This document shows positions 7,117 to 12,952 of a stretch of 12,952 nucleotides of DNA, piece by piece; positions within the stretch are counted from its first letter, which is position 1, and each line of letters begins with the position of its first letter. The translations under genes and the position numbers were made by a program. The notes beneath the pieces were generated by a model. That model made no database searches and had not been told where the DNA came from. It saw only the letters and a program-made list of their open reading frames with translations. Source of the stretch: Dehalococcoidia bacterium (GTDB lineage: Bacteria > Chloroflexota > Dehalococcoidia > GIF9 > AB-539-J10); NCBI GenBank assembly GCA_029857995.1, contig JAOUFZ010000022.1:1-12952 (forward strand). Direction: 5' to 3'.

Positions 7117-7845
7117 TTATTTCTTGCTAAGTGTAGACGCATCGGATGTATTGATGTCGCCCATTGTAGGCTCGCCAATGTATGCTAGTCTTGATGCACC
7201 GCTAAGGTCAGCATCCAGTCTGCCATTCAGGTTTACAGTGCCCGAACTAGCACCACTAAAATTGACGTCGGCATTATTAACTATGAAATCGTCAAGATTG
7301 AAACGGCTAGCGCCGCTTACAATAGCGTCCATGTCGTTAGCAGATCCTTCCAACTGAATAGTGCTGGCTCCATTTATGTCAAACTCGACATTGCCTGCCG
7401 TAATGTCCCCGGTAACTCTGCTGGCTCCAGATACCGTGATATCCAAATCGTCAGTGGAATTGAAGTCGGAAACAGTACCGCGTGACGCCCCCGAGACAGT
7501 CAGGTCGCTAAGCTGAGGCATAGTCACCGAAGCTCTCAAGGTTACGGGCCCAAACCATCTGAGTGTCCCAAGCCTTATCTTCAAAGTTTGACCGTCTTTG
7601 GAAACCTGGACATAGTCTATTACATTATCATCCGCGGTAACATTTATACTGTACGAGCTAGATTGTGTAATATCAAATTCAAAAGCGGAGCTGATCTCAA
7701 CTCTCGTGAAATTAGTAAAAGCATACTCTTCAGTCTCGAGATTTCCGGACCCAATCAGACCTCCCGGCCAACCCCTTACAATTAACAAGGTACAGATTAC
7801 CGCTACCGCTACCACTATCGCAATTATTATTACTGCTTTCTTCAT
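7117..7845 (-). CDS. Membrane-anchored GIN-domain (DUF2807) protein
   Basis: This 242-residue protein has an N-terminal membrane anchor (about 4-23) and one head GIN/DUF2807 domain, proposed to be an extracytoplasmic beta-solenoid of adhesin type. It aligns along its whole length with residues 1-240 of the fusion at 1743 (shared GSGNL, TADDNV, GDITAG, VNNADVN, YIGEPT.GDIN). It stops at STLSKK, where the fusion continues into its hydrolase. The seven turns here read mostly SGAS, against SGGS in the fusion. AAGGAGG lies upstream of the ATG (AGGAGGTGTGATATG on the minus strand). It probably forms surface polymers or a scaffold, but no enzymatic role is expected. It faces the fusion gene in inverted orientation across about 3.6 kb. 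Confidence 0.88.
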   Translation of the reverse strand: MKKAVIIIAIVVAVAVICTLLIVRGWPGGLIGSGNLETEEYAFTNFTRVEISSAFEFDITQSSSYSINVTADDNVIDYVQVSKDGQTLKIRLGTLRWFGPVTLRASVTMPQLSDLTVSGASRGTVSDFNSTDDLDITVSGASRVTGDITAGNVEFDINGASTIQLEGSANDMDAIVSGASRFNLDDFIVNNADVNFSGASSGTVNLNGRLDADLSGASRLAYIGEPTMGDINTSDASTLSKK

Positions 7846-7884
7846 ATCACACCTCCTTGTTCCCTCTTGTTTTGAAGCCTAGTA

Positions 7885-7913
7885 GTCTTAAACCTATTGT
7901 CTCGCTTTGTCAA
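7885..7913 (-). promoter_or_regulatory. Possible promoter of the GIN-domain gene
   Basis: On the minus strand a perfect TTGACA (7913-7908) is followed after 17 bases by TAAGAC (7890-7885), a weak -10. It leaves a leader of about 35 bases to the ATG at 7845. Confidence 0.4.
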
Positions 7914-7952
7914 GCCTTGTGTTGGCGCTATGGCAAAACAACGGCCAACAGA

Positions 7953-7982
7953 TTGTGAGTATTGAGTTAGGTGTGTTATCAT
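7953..7982 (+). promoter_or_regulatory. Promoter of 55-aa gene A2
   Basis: TTGTGA (7953-7958), an 18-base spacer and TATCAT (7977-7982) preceded by TGT match the arrangement before A1. The -10 here is the better match to consensus. Confidence 0.6.
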
Positions 7983-8009
7983 CTGGAATAGTGTTGTCGA
8001 GGAGGGCGA

Positions 8010-8177
8010 ATGAAAGTAGCTAGAATAGTTGCACCATTAGGTCTTAGCGCGGTGCTTTTTATCCTGGCATACCTGTCCAGTAAAGACGCCGGCAGCGGCT
8101 ATTTCCCCATAATGCTAGTGGGAATCGGGATAGTACTGGCGATCGTCGGTATTGCAGCTATTTTCTCGACTAAATGA
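8010..8177 (+). CDS. Small two-helix membrane protein, copy A2
   Basis: This is the 55-residue paralog of the protein at 791. The differences are F10L, P27A, L34I, V35M, M37V, V51I and D54T, nearly all conservative. GGAGGG (8001-8006) lies just before the ATG, unusually close. The two-helix plan with the SSKDAGSGYF turn is kept. The family is not recognised. It is divergent from the stand-alone GIN gene, whose start is 164 bp away, whereas copy A1 lies on the fusion-gene side. A small accessory membrane protein linked to the GIN proteins is possible but is only inferred from position. Confidence 0.8.
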   Translation: MKVARIVAPLGLSAVLFILAYLSSKDAGSGYFPIMLVGIGIVLAIVGIAAIFSTK

Positions 8178-8205
8178 ATCTTTTCCGAGACTGACCACCT
8201 ATCCC

Positions 8206-8231
8206 GTGTGGTTCAAGTCTCACCGCTGCCA
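8206..8231 (+). repeat. tRNA 3'-end copy R3
   Basis: GTGTGGTTCAAGTCTCAC is followed by CGCTGCCA, an exact match to the acceptor end of the tRNA. It begins 29 nt after the A2 stop codon and is collinear with R2. Confidence 0.7.
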
Positions 8232-8245
8232 CTTCGAGTATTTTG

Positions 8246-8341
8246 CTATTTCTTCTTGGCAGGCGCCTTCTTCTTTGCCATCTTCGCTGCAGGTTTAGCG
8301 GCGGATCGCCCAGGGTTGTGGGCCTTACAGGTGTTGCACAT
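8246..8341 (-). CDS. 31-aa CxxC, Ala/Lys/Pro-rich basic microprotein
   Basis: The minus strand encodes MCNTCKAHNPGR followed by a tail of Ala, Lys and Pro (AAKPAAK..AKKKAPAKKK). A perfect AAGGAGG (8356-8350) lies 8 nt before the ATG, one of the best ribosome sites in the window, and this is the main reason to call a gene this short. The C-terminal part resembles histone H1-like or HU-tail sequences that bind nucleic acid. The single CNTC could hold a metal only as a dimer or with other ligands. The family is not recognised. It sits alone between tRNA copies R3 and R4, in opposite orientation to them. Longer plus-strand frames over the same bases have no ribosome site and look like shadows. 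Confidence 0.65.
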   Translation of the reverse strand: MCNTCKAHNPGRSAAKPAAKMAKKKAPAKKK

Positions 8342-8427
8342 ATTCGTTACCTCCTTGCCTGTATCATACCGAAATCATATCACCAATTCGATCCTCTGCC
8401 AACACAGGTGACCCGACAAACGCACAA

Positions 8428-8448
8428 TGGTTCAGGGCGCCGCTGCCA
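8428..8448 (+). repeat. tRNA 3'-end copy R4 (degenerate)
   Basis: TGGTTCAGGGCG precedes CCGCTGCCA. The acceptor end is exact, but the T loop and 3' arm have decayed and a few bases are lost. The preceding bases (CGCACA) resemble those before R6 (TGCACA). Confidence 0.6.
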
Positions 8449-8485
8449 TATTCTCCAATTGGCACAGGCTGGTTGCCTTCCATGT

Positions 8486-8908
8486 TCACTGCCCGCCGGT
8501 CAATTTGGCTTGCACTTCTGCAATCAGATCTTGAACAGCGATACGTAACACTGTCTGGCCTTGCTTCAACGTGTCCACGAGAACATCATAGTCCTCGTAG
8601 AAATAGACTGTCTTCCCGTCCGTGAGCACTACAAAGGATGATAAAGTCCTGGATTGACCTCTTATGAAGCGGAAGCTCGAGCGTATCCGCTGCAAAGGCA
8701 GCGAGCTATCCAGCAACTTCATCAGTATTTTCAGCTCGAAGATGTCCTCTACAGAATAGAGACGGCGCGAACCTCTACCGGATGCTGTTCTCAGACTCGG
8801 CCTCACCAGGCCTGTCTTGTCCCAGTACACAAGCTGGTTATAGGTAGCGCCGACCACGTGTGATACCTCTGAGGTACGGAACGATACTGGTTTTCTTCTA
8901 CGCCCCAT
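8486..8908 (-). CDS. MerR-type transcriptional regulator
   Basis: This 140-residue protein has a MerR winged helix-turn-helix at about 10-80: F10RTSEVSHVVGAT, then LVYWDKTGLVRPS with the conserved Y/W-D-x-x-GL-x-RPS signature, and the wing SRRLYSVEDIFELKIL. The region after the HTH is not the usual long coiled coil plus cysteine motif. It is a short domain (about 90-140: VVLTDGKTVYFYEDYDVLVD), so no metal or drug ligand can be inferred from it. DNA binding as a dimer is expected. The ATG at 8908 has only a weak GGAA upstream. A perfect dyad over the probable transcription start suggests self-regulation. It is divergent from the solute-binding protein gene, which it may also control. Confidence 0.85.
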   Translation of the reverse strand: MGRRRKPVSFRTSEVSHVVGATYNQLVYWDKTGLVRPSLRTASGRGSRRLYSVEDIFELKILMKLLDSSLPLQRIRSSFRFIRGQSRTLSSFVVLTDGKTVYFYEDYDVLVDTLKQGQTVLRIAVQDLIAEVQAKLTGGQ

Positions 8909-8923
8909 TGCGAGTTCCAGCCA

Positions 8924-8941
8924 ATGTAATATGCGTTACAT
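8924..8941. promoter_or_regulatory. Dyad operator candidate upstream of merR-type gene
   Basis: ATGTAA (8924-8929), six bases, then TTACAT (8936-8941) form a perfect inverted repeat. It lies directly downstream of the minus-strand TATAAT at 8948-8943, so it would cover the transcription start, as expected for an autorepressor. Confidence 0.5.
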
Positions 8942-8942
8942 A

Positions 8943-8948
8943 ATTATA
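8943..8948 (-). promoter_or_regulatory. -10 box of the merR-type gene
   Basis: The minus strand reads a perfect TATAAT, about 35 bases before the ATG. No good -35 lies at 16-18 bases; TTGAAC (8975-8970) is 21 bases away, which would fit an activated or repressed promoter. Confidence 0.5.
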
Positions 8949-8966
8949 GCACTTAGAGTTCAGACA

Positions 8967-8990
8967 CTGGTTCAATCCCGCCGCCGCCCC
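8967..8990 (+). repeat. tRNA 3'-end copy R5 (degenerate)
   Basis: CTGGTTCAATCCCGCCGCCGCC keeps the T-arm entrance CTGGTTCAA, as in R6, with a decayed acceptor end (CCGCCGCC for CCGCTGCC). The upstream ACACTGGTTCAA is shared with R6. It overlaps the upstream promoter region of the MerR-type gene. Confidence 0.5.
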
Positions 8991-8998
8991 CTATTGTT

Positions 8999-9033
8999 TC
9001 ACTCATAGTGATACTGGTAATGTGACCGTCACA
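8999..9033. promoter_or_regulatory. Two phased palindromes upstream of the solute-binding protein gene
   Basis: TCACT-CAT-AGTGA (8999-9011) and TGTGAC-C-GTCACA (9021-9033) are perfect inverted repeats whose centres lie 22 bp apart, about two helical turns. A further half-site GTCAC is at 9041. Spacing between half-sites is too short for a CRP/FNR site. They lie about 130-175 bases before the predicted start of the solute-binding protein gene, so they may be an activator or repressor site. The rest of the gap 8909-9221 holds the two promoters. Confidence 0.4.
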
Positions 9034-9138
9034 AAGCTAAGTCACTTATTTTATTTGGTCGTCAATAAGATAAACATCACTCTCTGCCTTCTGATGCACC
9101 TTCTTATATCGTGAAGAAATTCAAACATTCTAAATAGA

Positions 9139-9167
9139 TTTACAAAGCCCTTAGTATTTGCTATAAA
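9139..9167 (+). promoter_or_regulatory. Sigma-A promoter of the solute-binding protein gene
   Basis: TTTACA (9139-9144), a 17-base spacer and TATAAA (9162-9167), with TGC directly before the -10, give a strong extended -10 promoter. The predicted start is near 9174, leaving a leader of about 48 bases. Confidence 0.68.
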
Positions 9168-9221
9168 TTAGTTTAGATAATACCTTTGGTCGCCTAAACT
9201 CAAATATTGAGGAGTAAGAAG

Positions 9222-10961
9222 ATGACAAAGAAAAGATTGGCTAATATAGTCATAATTATCATATGTTTTTCTGTACTACCTTTTTCCGGCTGTAATGACG
9301 GCGAAATTAAGAATCCCGATATCTTTGTCATAGCGACAATTACCGATATTGCCAGTTTAGATCCCGCCTACGCCTATGATATTCCAAGTGCTGGACAACT
9401 AATAAATATTTATGAAACCCTGATCAAATTTGATAGCAATAGTACAAGCGAGTTCATTCCGTGCCTGGCGACGGAGTGGACGATTTCTGACGATGGAAAG
9501 ACCTACAGATTCAAGATTCGGGATGGAGTAGTTTTTCATAACGGAAATCCATTAACCCCGGAAGATGTGGAGTATTCATTTGAAAGAGGGATGGTTCAAG
9601 ACTATGTCCTGGGACCACAATGGATGATTTTCGAACCCCTTTTTGGTCTGGGGAATTACACATCTCGAACCGAGGATGGTCTGATCTCACTTGATGAGAT
9701 CAAGAGCAAAGTAGAAGTCGATGGCCAATGGGTACAATTCAATCTGGCCACCCCGTATGAACCGTTCTTGCAGATTCTTGCCTCCTCCTGGGGTTCTATA
9801 GTTGATATGAATTGGTGTATAGAGAATGGTGATTGGAATGGAACTGAGGAATCATACGAGGCTTTGAATAGCCCTGTTCCCGGCGGCTCTCCAATCAATT
9901 CGATGACTAACGGTACCGGCCCATTCATGTTAGAGCTCTGGGAACCTGGAATTCAAATAAGGTTAGTGAGAAATGACAACTATTGGGGTGCACCGGCCAG
10001 TTTTGAAAGAGTCGTCACTCAAGTAGTTGACGAATGGGGCACCAGAAAGTTGATGCTGGAATTAGGTGATGTTGATTGCGCTGCTGTTCCCAGTGAAGCA
10101 ATCGAAGAAGTAAAAGAAATGCCAGGAATCCTGGTTTATGAAAGTGTACCTACGTTAATCAACCAAGCGCTGTTCTTCCAATTTGATATTGATCCTGGTA
10201 GCACATTGATCGGTAGTGGCCAGTTAGATGGCAATGGTATACCCATCGATTTTTTCAGCGATGTTGACGTACGCAAGGGTTTTGCCTATGCTTTCGATTG
10301 GGATACTTATATTGATCAGGCACTGACAGGCTATGGGCAACAAATACCTTCACCGATAGTCGAAGGCGTACCTTACTATGAACCCGACTGGCCAAGTTAT
10401 GAACTGGATCTGGCAAAAGCAGAGGAGCGCTTGAAAGCGGCCTGGGATGGACTGCTATGGGAAAATGGTTTTGAAATGACACTCGTATATTCATCAGGAG
10501 ACATCACGGGAAAGATTGCCTGTGAAATACTGCAGAATAATCTATTTGAGATCAATCCATTATTCAGAATAAATCTTCAGTTAATGGCGTTCCCGACCAT
10601 ACTTGATGATATGGTGTTAGGACGTTTACCGATGTATTTGAATGGGTGGCAAGCCGACTATCCTGATCCCCACAATTTCGTCTTTCCTTATATGCATAGC
10701 AGAGGCGCATTCGCGCAGTCGCAGCGATATAGTAATGAGGTAGTCGATGATCTTATTGAACAGGCAATCTCCTCAAGTAGCCACTCAGAAAGGCAGTCAC
10801 TTTATGATCAGATAGCACAATTATATTATGACGAAGTCCCCAGTATCATGGTATCTCAGTTTTTGGGTGTCTTCTTCCTCCCAGACTGGATACATGGTTT
10901 TGTTTACAACCCAATAAGGCCGGCATATGAAATGTATGCGTATTACTTGAGTAAAGGATAA
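9222..10961 (+). CDS. ABC transporter solute-binding lipoprotein, family 5 (peptide/nickel type)
   Basis: This 579-residue protein is a lipoprotein: basic start (MTKKR), hydrophobic stretch, then FSGC with lipidated C24. The mature part fits family 5 extracellular binding proteins (SBP_bac_5, PF00496; DppA/OppA/NikA group): L.P...WTISDDGKTYRFKIRDGVVFHNGNPLTPEDV.YSFER near the front, NDNYWG in the middle, and WQADYPDPHNFVFPYMHS late. It should capture a peptide or similar ligand outside the membrane for an ABC permease. No permease or ATPase gene is in the window, so it is an orphan or uses a transporter encoded elsewhere. I chose ATG 9222, as GGAG (9211-9214) lies 7 nt before it; TTG 9207 overlaps the ribosome site. 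A strong promoter and possible operators lie upstream. It is divergent from the MerR-type gene and followed 69 nt later by tRNA copy R6. Confidence 0.92.
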   Translation: MTKKRLANIVIIIICFSVLPFSGCNDGEIKNPDIFVIATITDIASLDPAYAYDIPSAGQLINIYETLIKFDSNSTSEFIPCLATEWTISDDGKTYRFKIRDGVVFHNGNPLTPEDVEYSFERGMVQDYVLGPQWMIFEPLFGLGNYTSRTEDGLISLDEIKSKVEVDGQWVQFNLATPYEPFLQILASSWGSIVDMNWCIENGDWNGTEESYEALNSPVPGGSPINSMTNGTGPFMLELWEPGIQIRLVRNDNYWGAPASFERVVTQVVDEWGTRKLMLELGDVDCAAVPSEAIEEVKEMPGILVYESVPTLINQALFFQFDIDPGSTLIGSGQLDGNGIPIDFFSDVDVRKGFAYAFDWDTYIDQALTGYGQQIPSPIVEGVPYYEPDWPSYELDLAKAEERLKAAWDGLLWENGFEMTLVYSSGDITGKIACEILQNNLFEINPLFRINLQLMAFPTILDDMVLGRLPMYLNGWQADYPDPHNFVFPYMHSRGAFAQSQRYSNEVVDDLIEQAISSSSHSERQSLYDQIAQLYYDEVPSIMVSQFLGVFFLPDWIHGFVYNPIRPAYEMYAYYLSKG

Positions 10962-11030
10962 TAGTAATTCAGTAATACTAGACAGAGAACGGGTAGATAA
11001 CCTGATGGTTTCCGAATCCACGAATGCACA

Positions 11031-11054
11031 CTGGTTCAAATCCAGCCGCTGCCA
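11031..11054 (+). repeat. tRNA 3'-end copy R6
   Basis: This is the best preserved remnant: CTGG, loop TTCAAAT, CCAG, then CCGCTGCCA. It differs from R1 at one base (A for G in the T loop). It marks the right end of the plus-strand module series. Confidence 0.8.
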
Positions 11055-11103
11055 CCACCGCTTTTCTTCTGATAGCTGGAATTAGAGAATGCTCCTTGCC
11101 CGG

Positions 11104-11274
11104 TTAGCCCAGTGCCTGGCCCAAAAAGTACGGCCAGATTACGATGGCCAGCAAGATCTGCCACCAGACCAGGCCGACAAAGCCGATCGTAAATAGCCAA
11201 CCCATGAACCAAATAGGGCCTATCAACCACGGGGTGCGGCGGCCGTCCCAATGTCTTTTCTTTTCCTCTGCCAT
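11104..11274 (-). CDS. 56-aa two-helix membrane protein
   Basis: The minus strand encodes MAEEKKRHWDGRRTPWLIGP followed by two hydrophobic segments (about 17-31 and 33-50), ending FLGQALG. AGGAGG lies 5 nt before the ATG (AGGAGGAACGCATG on the minus strand). The N-terminus is highly charged and should be cytoplasmic. The protein is rich in Trp. I do not recognise the family. It lies downstream of the DUF6512 gene on the same strand but 183 bp away with no clear promoter. The stretch 11275-11457 shows nothing further. Longer frames over these bases on the same strand lack ribosome sites. Confidence 0.72.
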   Translation of the reverse strand: MAEEKKRHWDGRRTPWLIGPIWFMGWLFTIGFVGLVWWQILLAIVIWPYFLGQALG

Positions 11275-11457
11275 GCGTTCCTCCTTTTGCAGGATAGTCT
11301 ATTCCTGATTTGACGATTCTCCCGGCAATATCTTAATGATAACTTTGCTGGATAGCAAGACCTGAAATAGAACCGAAGAAACTTTGGCTACAATTCACCG
11401 CGTGCTGCTCTCTTGCATTGAAGATATTCACTCTCTAAGCTCATGTTTTTCTCAGTG

Positions 11458-11997
11458 CTATCCCACAATGCCATAGCCACCGGTGACGGGGTCTCTAAAG
11501 AGCGACGATTGCGGTGGATAGAAAGTAAACAGCACAAAGACAATGCCCAGGACCGCTAAAGCAATCGGGGCAAAACGGTTAAGCCTTGCCGGTAACGGAG
11601 AGGCAATCAGCAATCTATAGCTCACCAACTGCCCGACTATGACAGCTACAATGAAAATTGCAGTATCGACTTGTAAGAGACCGTGTCCCAGGACAGCTGT
11701 GTACGCATAGTAAAGGACCACAATAGTGATTGGTATTAGATAAATTCCTAGAGTCTTGGCAAAGAGAAAATTGTTCGCCGACTTCCCAAAGCGGCTATAT
11801 TCCAAAGCCGCATATACCAGTGCCGGCCAGAAACCCAGCTTCAGATGTTCCCAGACACTTTCATTCACGGCGGCAATCGGGGCGATGGGAATCGCGCGCC
11901 CGGACCACTCGAAGACAAAGTGCAGTAACGTTCCCAAAACAACTATAAAGACGATTCCCCCTAGCTCCCAGCGCAAAATGCTTTTTTTCACGGTCAT
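11458..11997 (-). CDS. DUF6512 family membrane protein
   Basis: This 179-residue protein has five or so membrane helices. It carries the marks of DUF6512 as I recall the family: GTLLHFVFEWSG (22-33), NESVWEHLKLGFWPAL (45-60), and a C-terminal FTFYPPQSSLFRDPVTGGYGI (157-177). The conserved His and Glu residues (H26, E46, E50, H51) lie near membrane boundaries and could bind a metal or form an active site, but no function is known. The ATG at 11997 is 4 nt past the stop of the protease gene, with only a weak GAAG ribosome site, so translation is probably coupled to it. Confidence 0.82.
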   Translation of the reverse strand: MTVKKSILRWELGGIVFIVVLGTLLHFVFEWSGRAIPIAPIAAVNESVWEHLKLGFWPALVYAALEYSRFGKSANNFLFAKTLGIYLIPITIVVLYYAYTAVLGHGLLQVDTAIFIVAVIVGQLVSYRLLIASPLPARLNRFAPIALAVLGIVFVLFTFYPPQSSLFRDPVTGGYGIVG

Positions 11998-12001
11998 AAC
12001 T

Positions 12002-12796
12002 TCACATAGATGATGTTGCAGCCTCAGCCGTGGCTGCCCTTTTCCTCCAGCGGAGCCACAGGGCGGAGGCCGTTACCAGCACGGCTATCACAGCAATATA
12101 GATTTCCGCATGAACGACAGATAGGAGCCCTGCCTGCAACAAAACTATGCTGTAGTTCAGTAGTGCGTGCAGTACGGAAGCTATGAGGTAAAACCGCCAT
12201 CCCCAACCCTTGGCCAGACCATAGCCGGCCAGGGCGGAAAAAGCAATATGAGCAGCTACGGCGAAGAACCTTTCCCAAAATCCACCATAGATCAGTGCCA
12301 TGAAGCCGCCACTTTGCACTGCTTCCCAGGTCACCCCTGAGGCGAAGATGTCATTGAGTGCCCACTGCGCTTCGAAGATGCCAAATCCAGCTCCGGCCAC
12401 AGCGCCGATGACCAGTCCCAACTTGGGGTCAATATTCTTGCCGCTACGCTGCCAGTAGACAACCACCGGCACCAGTTTTGACCCTTCCTGAACCAGTCCG
12501 GTGAGGAGTATTGATGGTATTGCCGCCAGCAAAATCCAGCGCGTGAGGACCTCCTGGCTCCAGAAATGGCTCAGTGCCTGTCCAGCCCAAGTCTGGAGAG
12601 GAATTTGAATGAAGCAAATAGCAGCCAGGGTTAGAAAGGCACTGCTTACGATGACCGCCCAGAGCCAGGGTTTCTTAAAGAGCGGCGGCCGGTAACTGGC
12701 CAGCCAGACCGCACCGAAGGCTATAGCCAGACCAACCCCCCAGGCGCTGGGGGTCTCAAAGAAAGAGACGAAATAGCTGACCATGTCATCTACCAT
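12002..12796 (-). CDS. PrsW/YhfC-like glutamic intramembrane protease family protein
   Basis: This 264-residue protein has about eight membrane helices. The expected catalytic-type motifs are in order: E104GSK107, GAGFGIFE (135-142, E142), WERFFAVAAH (174-183, H183) and HALLN (210-214). This matches the glutamate and histidine pattern of PrsW and YhfC families, related to the CPBP/Rce1 superfamily of intramembrane proteases. PrsW in Bacillus cleaves an anti-sigma factor; no sigma or anti-sigma gene is in this window, so the target is unknown. The first motif is EGSK rather than the classic EExxK. WER..H favours the YhfC branch. AGGAGGAG lies just before ATG 12796 on the minus strand. It forms a probable operon with the DUF6512 gene. 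Confidence 0.8.
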   Translation of the reverse strand: MVDDMVSYFVSFFETPSAWGVGLAIAFGAVWLASYRPPLFKKPWLWAVIVSSAFLTLAAICFIQIPLQTWAGQALSHFWSQEVLTRWILLAAIPSILLTGLVQEGSKLVPVVVYWQRSGKNIDPKLGLVIGAVAGAGFGIFEAQWALNDIFASGVTWEAVQSGGFMALIYGGFWERFFAVAAHIAFSALAGYGLAKGWGWRFYLIASVLHALLNYSIVLLQAGLLSVVHAEIYIAVIAVLVTASALWLRWRKRAATAEAATSSM

Positions 12797-12874
12797 GGAC
12801 TCCTCCTACACTTTAAACTAATTATCATCCAATTTATCGTACGTGTATCCTTCGACGCCACTTAGCTTTCACAC

Positions 12875-12880
12875 ATTATA
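12875..12880 (-). promoter_or_regulatory. Possible -10 of the protease/DUF6512 operon
   Basis: The minus strand reads a perfect TATAAT, about 79 bases before the ATG. No matching -35 is seen at 16-18 bases. Confidence 0.35.
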
Positions 12881-12905
12881 CCTGCGTGTTAGACAAAAGA
12901 ATATA

Positions 12906-12929
12906 CCCTTGGGCAGGGGTGTCCAAGGG
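12906..12929 (-). terminator. Candidate terminator of a minus-strand gene beyond the right edge
   Basis: CCCTTGG (12906-12912) and CCAAGGG (12923-12929) form a perfect 7-bp stem with a 10-base loop. Read on the minus strand it is followed by TATATTCTTTTG, which is T-rich but interrupted. No T run follows on the plus strand. Confidence 0.4.
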
Positions 12930-12952
12930 CACATTGCAGGCTCCGGCAAGGC

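Larger units (their letters stand above)
7950..8231 (+). repeat. Module copy A2 (promoter, 55-aa gene, tRNA-like tail)
   Basis: This is the partner of 731-1012, the same length (282 bp) and gap-free, with about 80% identity by hand count. The two direct repeats bracket 7.2 kb, so recombination between them would remove the GIN/hydrolase block. Confidence 0.8.

Noticed and set aside
8208..8548. Two plus-strand open frames of 67 and 101 aa
   Set aside because: They run through tRNA-end copies R3/R4 and have no ribosome site; the minus strand has a much better supported short gene here.
9021..9033. CRP/FNR-type binding site
   Set aside because: TGTGA and TCACA are only 3 bases apart, not 6 as in CRP, so I list it only as a palindrome of unknown partner.
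11036..11251. 71-aa minus-strand open frame
   Set aside because: It is an alternative frame of the 56-aa gene at 11104-11274, which has the ribosome site, and it reads through the tRNA copy R6.

Overview
This is a chromosomal accessory region from a bacterium of moderate GC with strong AGGAGG-type ribosome sites. The gene mix fits a Chloroflexota genome, perhaps Dehalococcoidia-like: a GIN/DUF2807 adhesin-like protein, 2TM-domain protein, OpgC-like acyltransferase, DUF6512, an orphan family 5 solute-binding lipoprotein, and many tiny membrane proteins. That placement is inference; no marker gene is present. Nothing here is core metabolism, and no integrase, transposase or CRISPR array was seen.

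Layout. The left edge holds an intact CAT-anticodon tRNA (72-143) with its own promoter. It is followed by six shorter, variably decayed same-strand copies of a tRNA 3' end (T arm plus acceptor, ending CCGCTGCCA or a variant) at about 676, 988, 8206, 8428, 8967 and 11031. They divide the window into segments: a GNAT acetyltransferase; a 55-aa membrane protein (copy A1); a 7.2-kb block; a 31-aa CxxC/Lys-rich protein on the minus strand; a MerR-type regulator; and a family 5 solute-binding lipoprotein. To the right of the last copy lie minus-strand membrane genes: a 56-aa protein, a DUF6512 protein and a PrsW/YhfC-like intramembrane protease.

The 7.2-kb block is symmetrical. It ends with a second copy (A2) of the 55-aa gene. 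A1 and A2, with promoter and tRNA-like tail, form a gap-free pair of about 282 bp direct repeats (about 80% identical by hand count). Inside, two GIN-domain paralogs face each other. The left one is fused in frame to a serine beta-lactamase-like hydrolase; the right one stands alone. Between them are a 2TM protein, an OpgC-like acyltransferase and a multi-pass membrane protein of unknown function.

Most products are predicted to lie in or on the cell envelope: anchored beta-solenoid proteins, acyl transfer, small two-helix membrane proteins, a surface lipoprotein and an intramembrane protease. I see no single pathway joining them. The layout looks like repeated acquisition at a tRNA gene, with single-gene modules ending in tRNA-like tails. 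The main point to test is whether those tails are old attachment sites, functional RNA 3' ends, or both.
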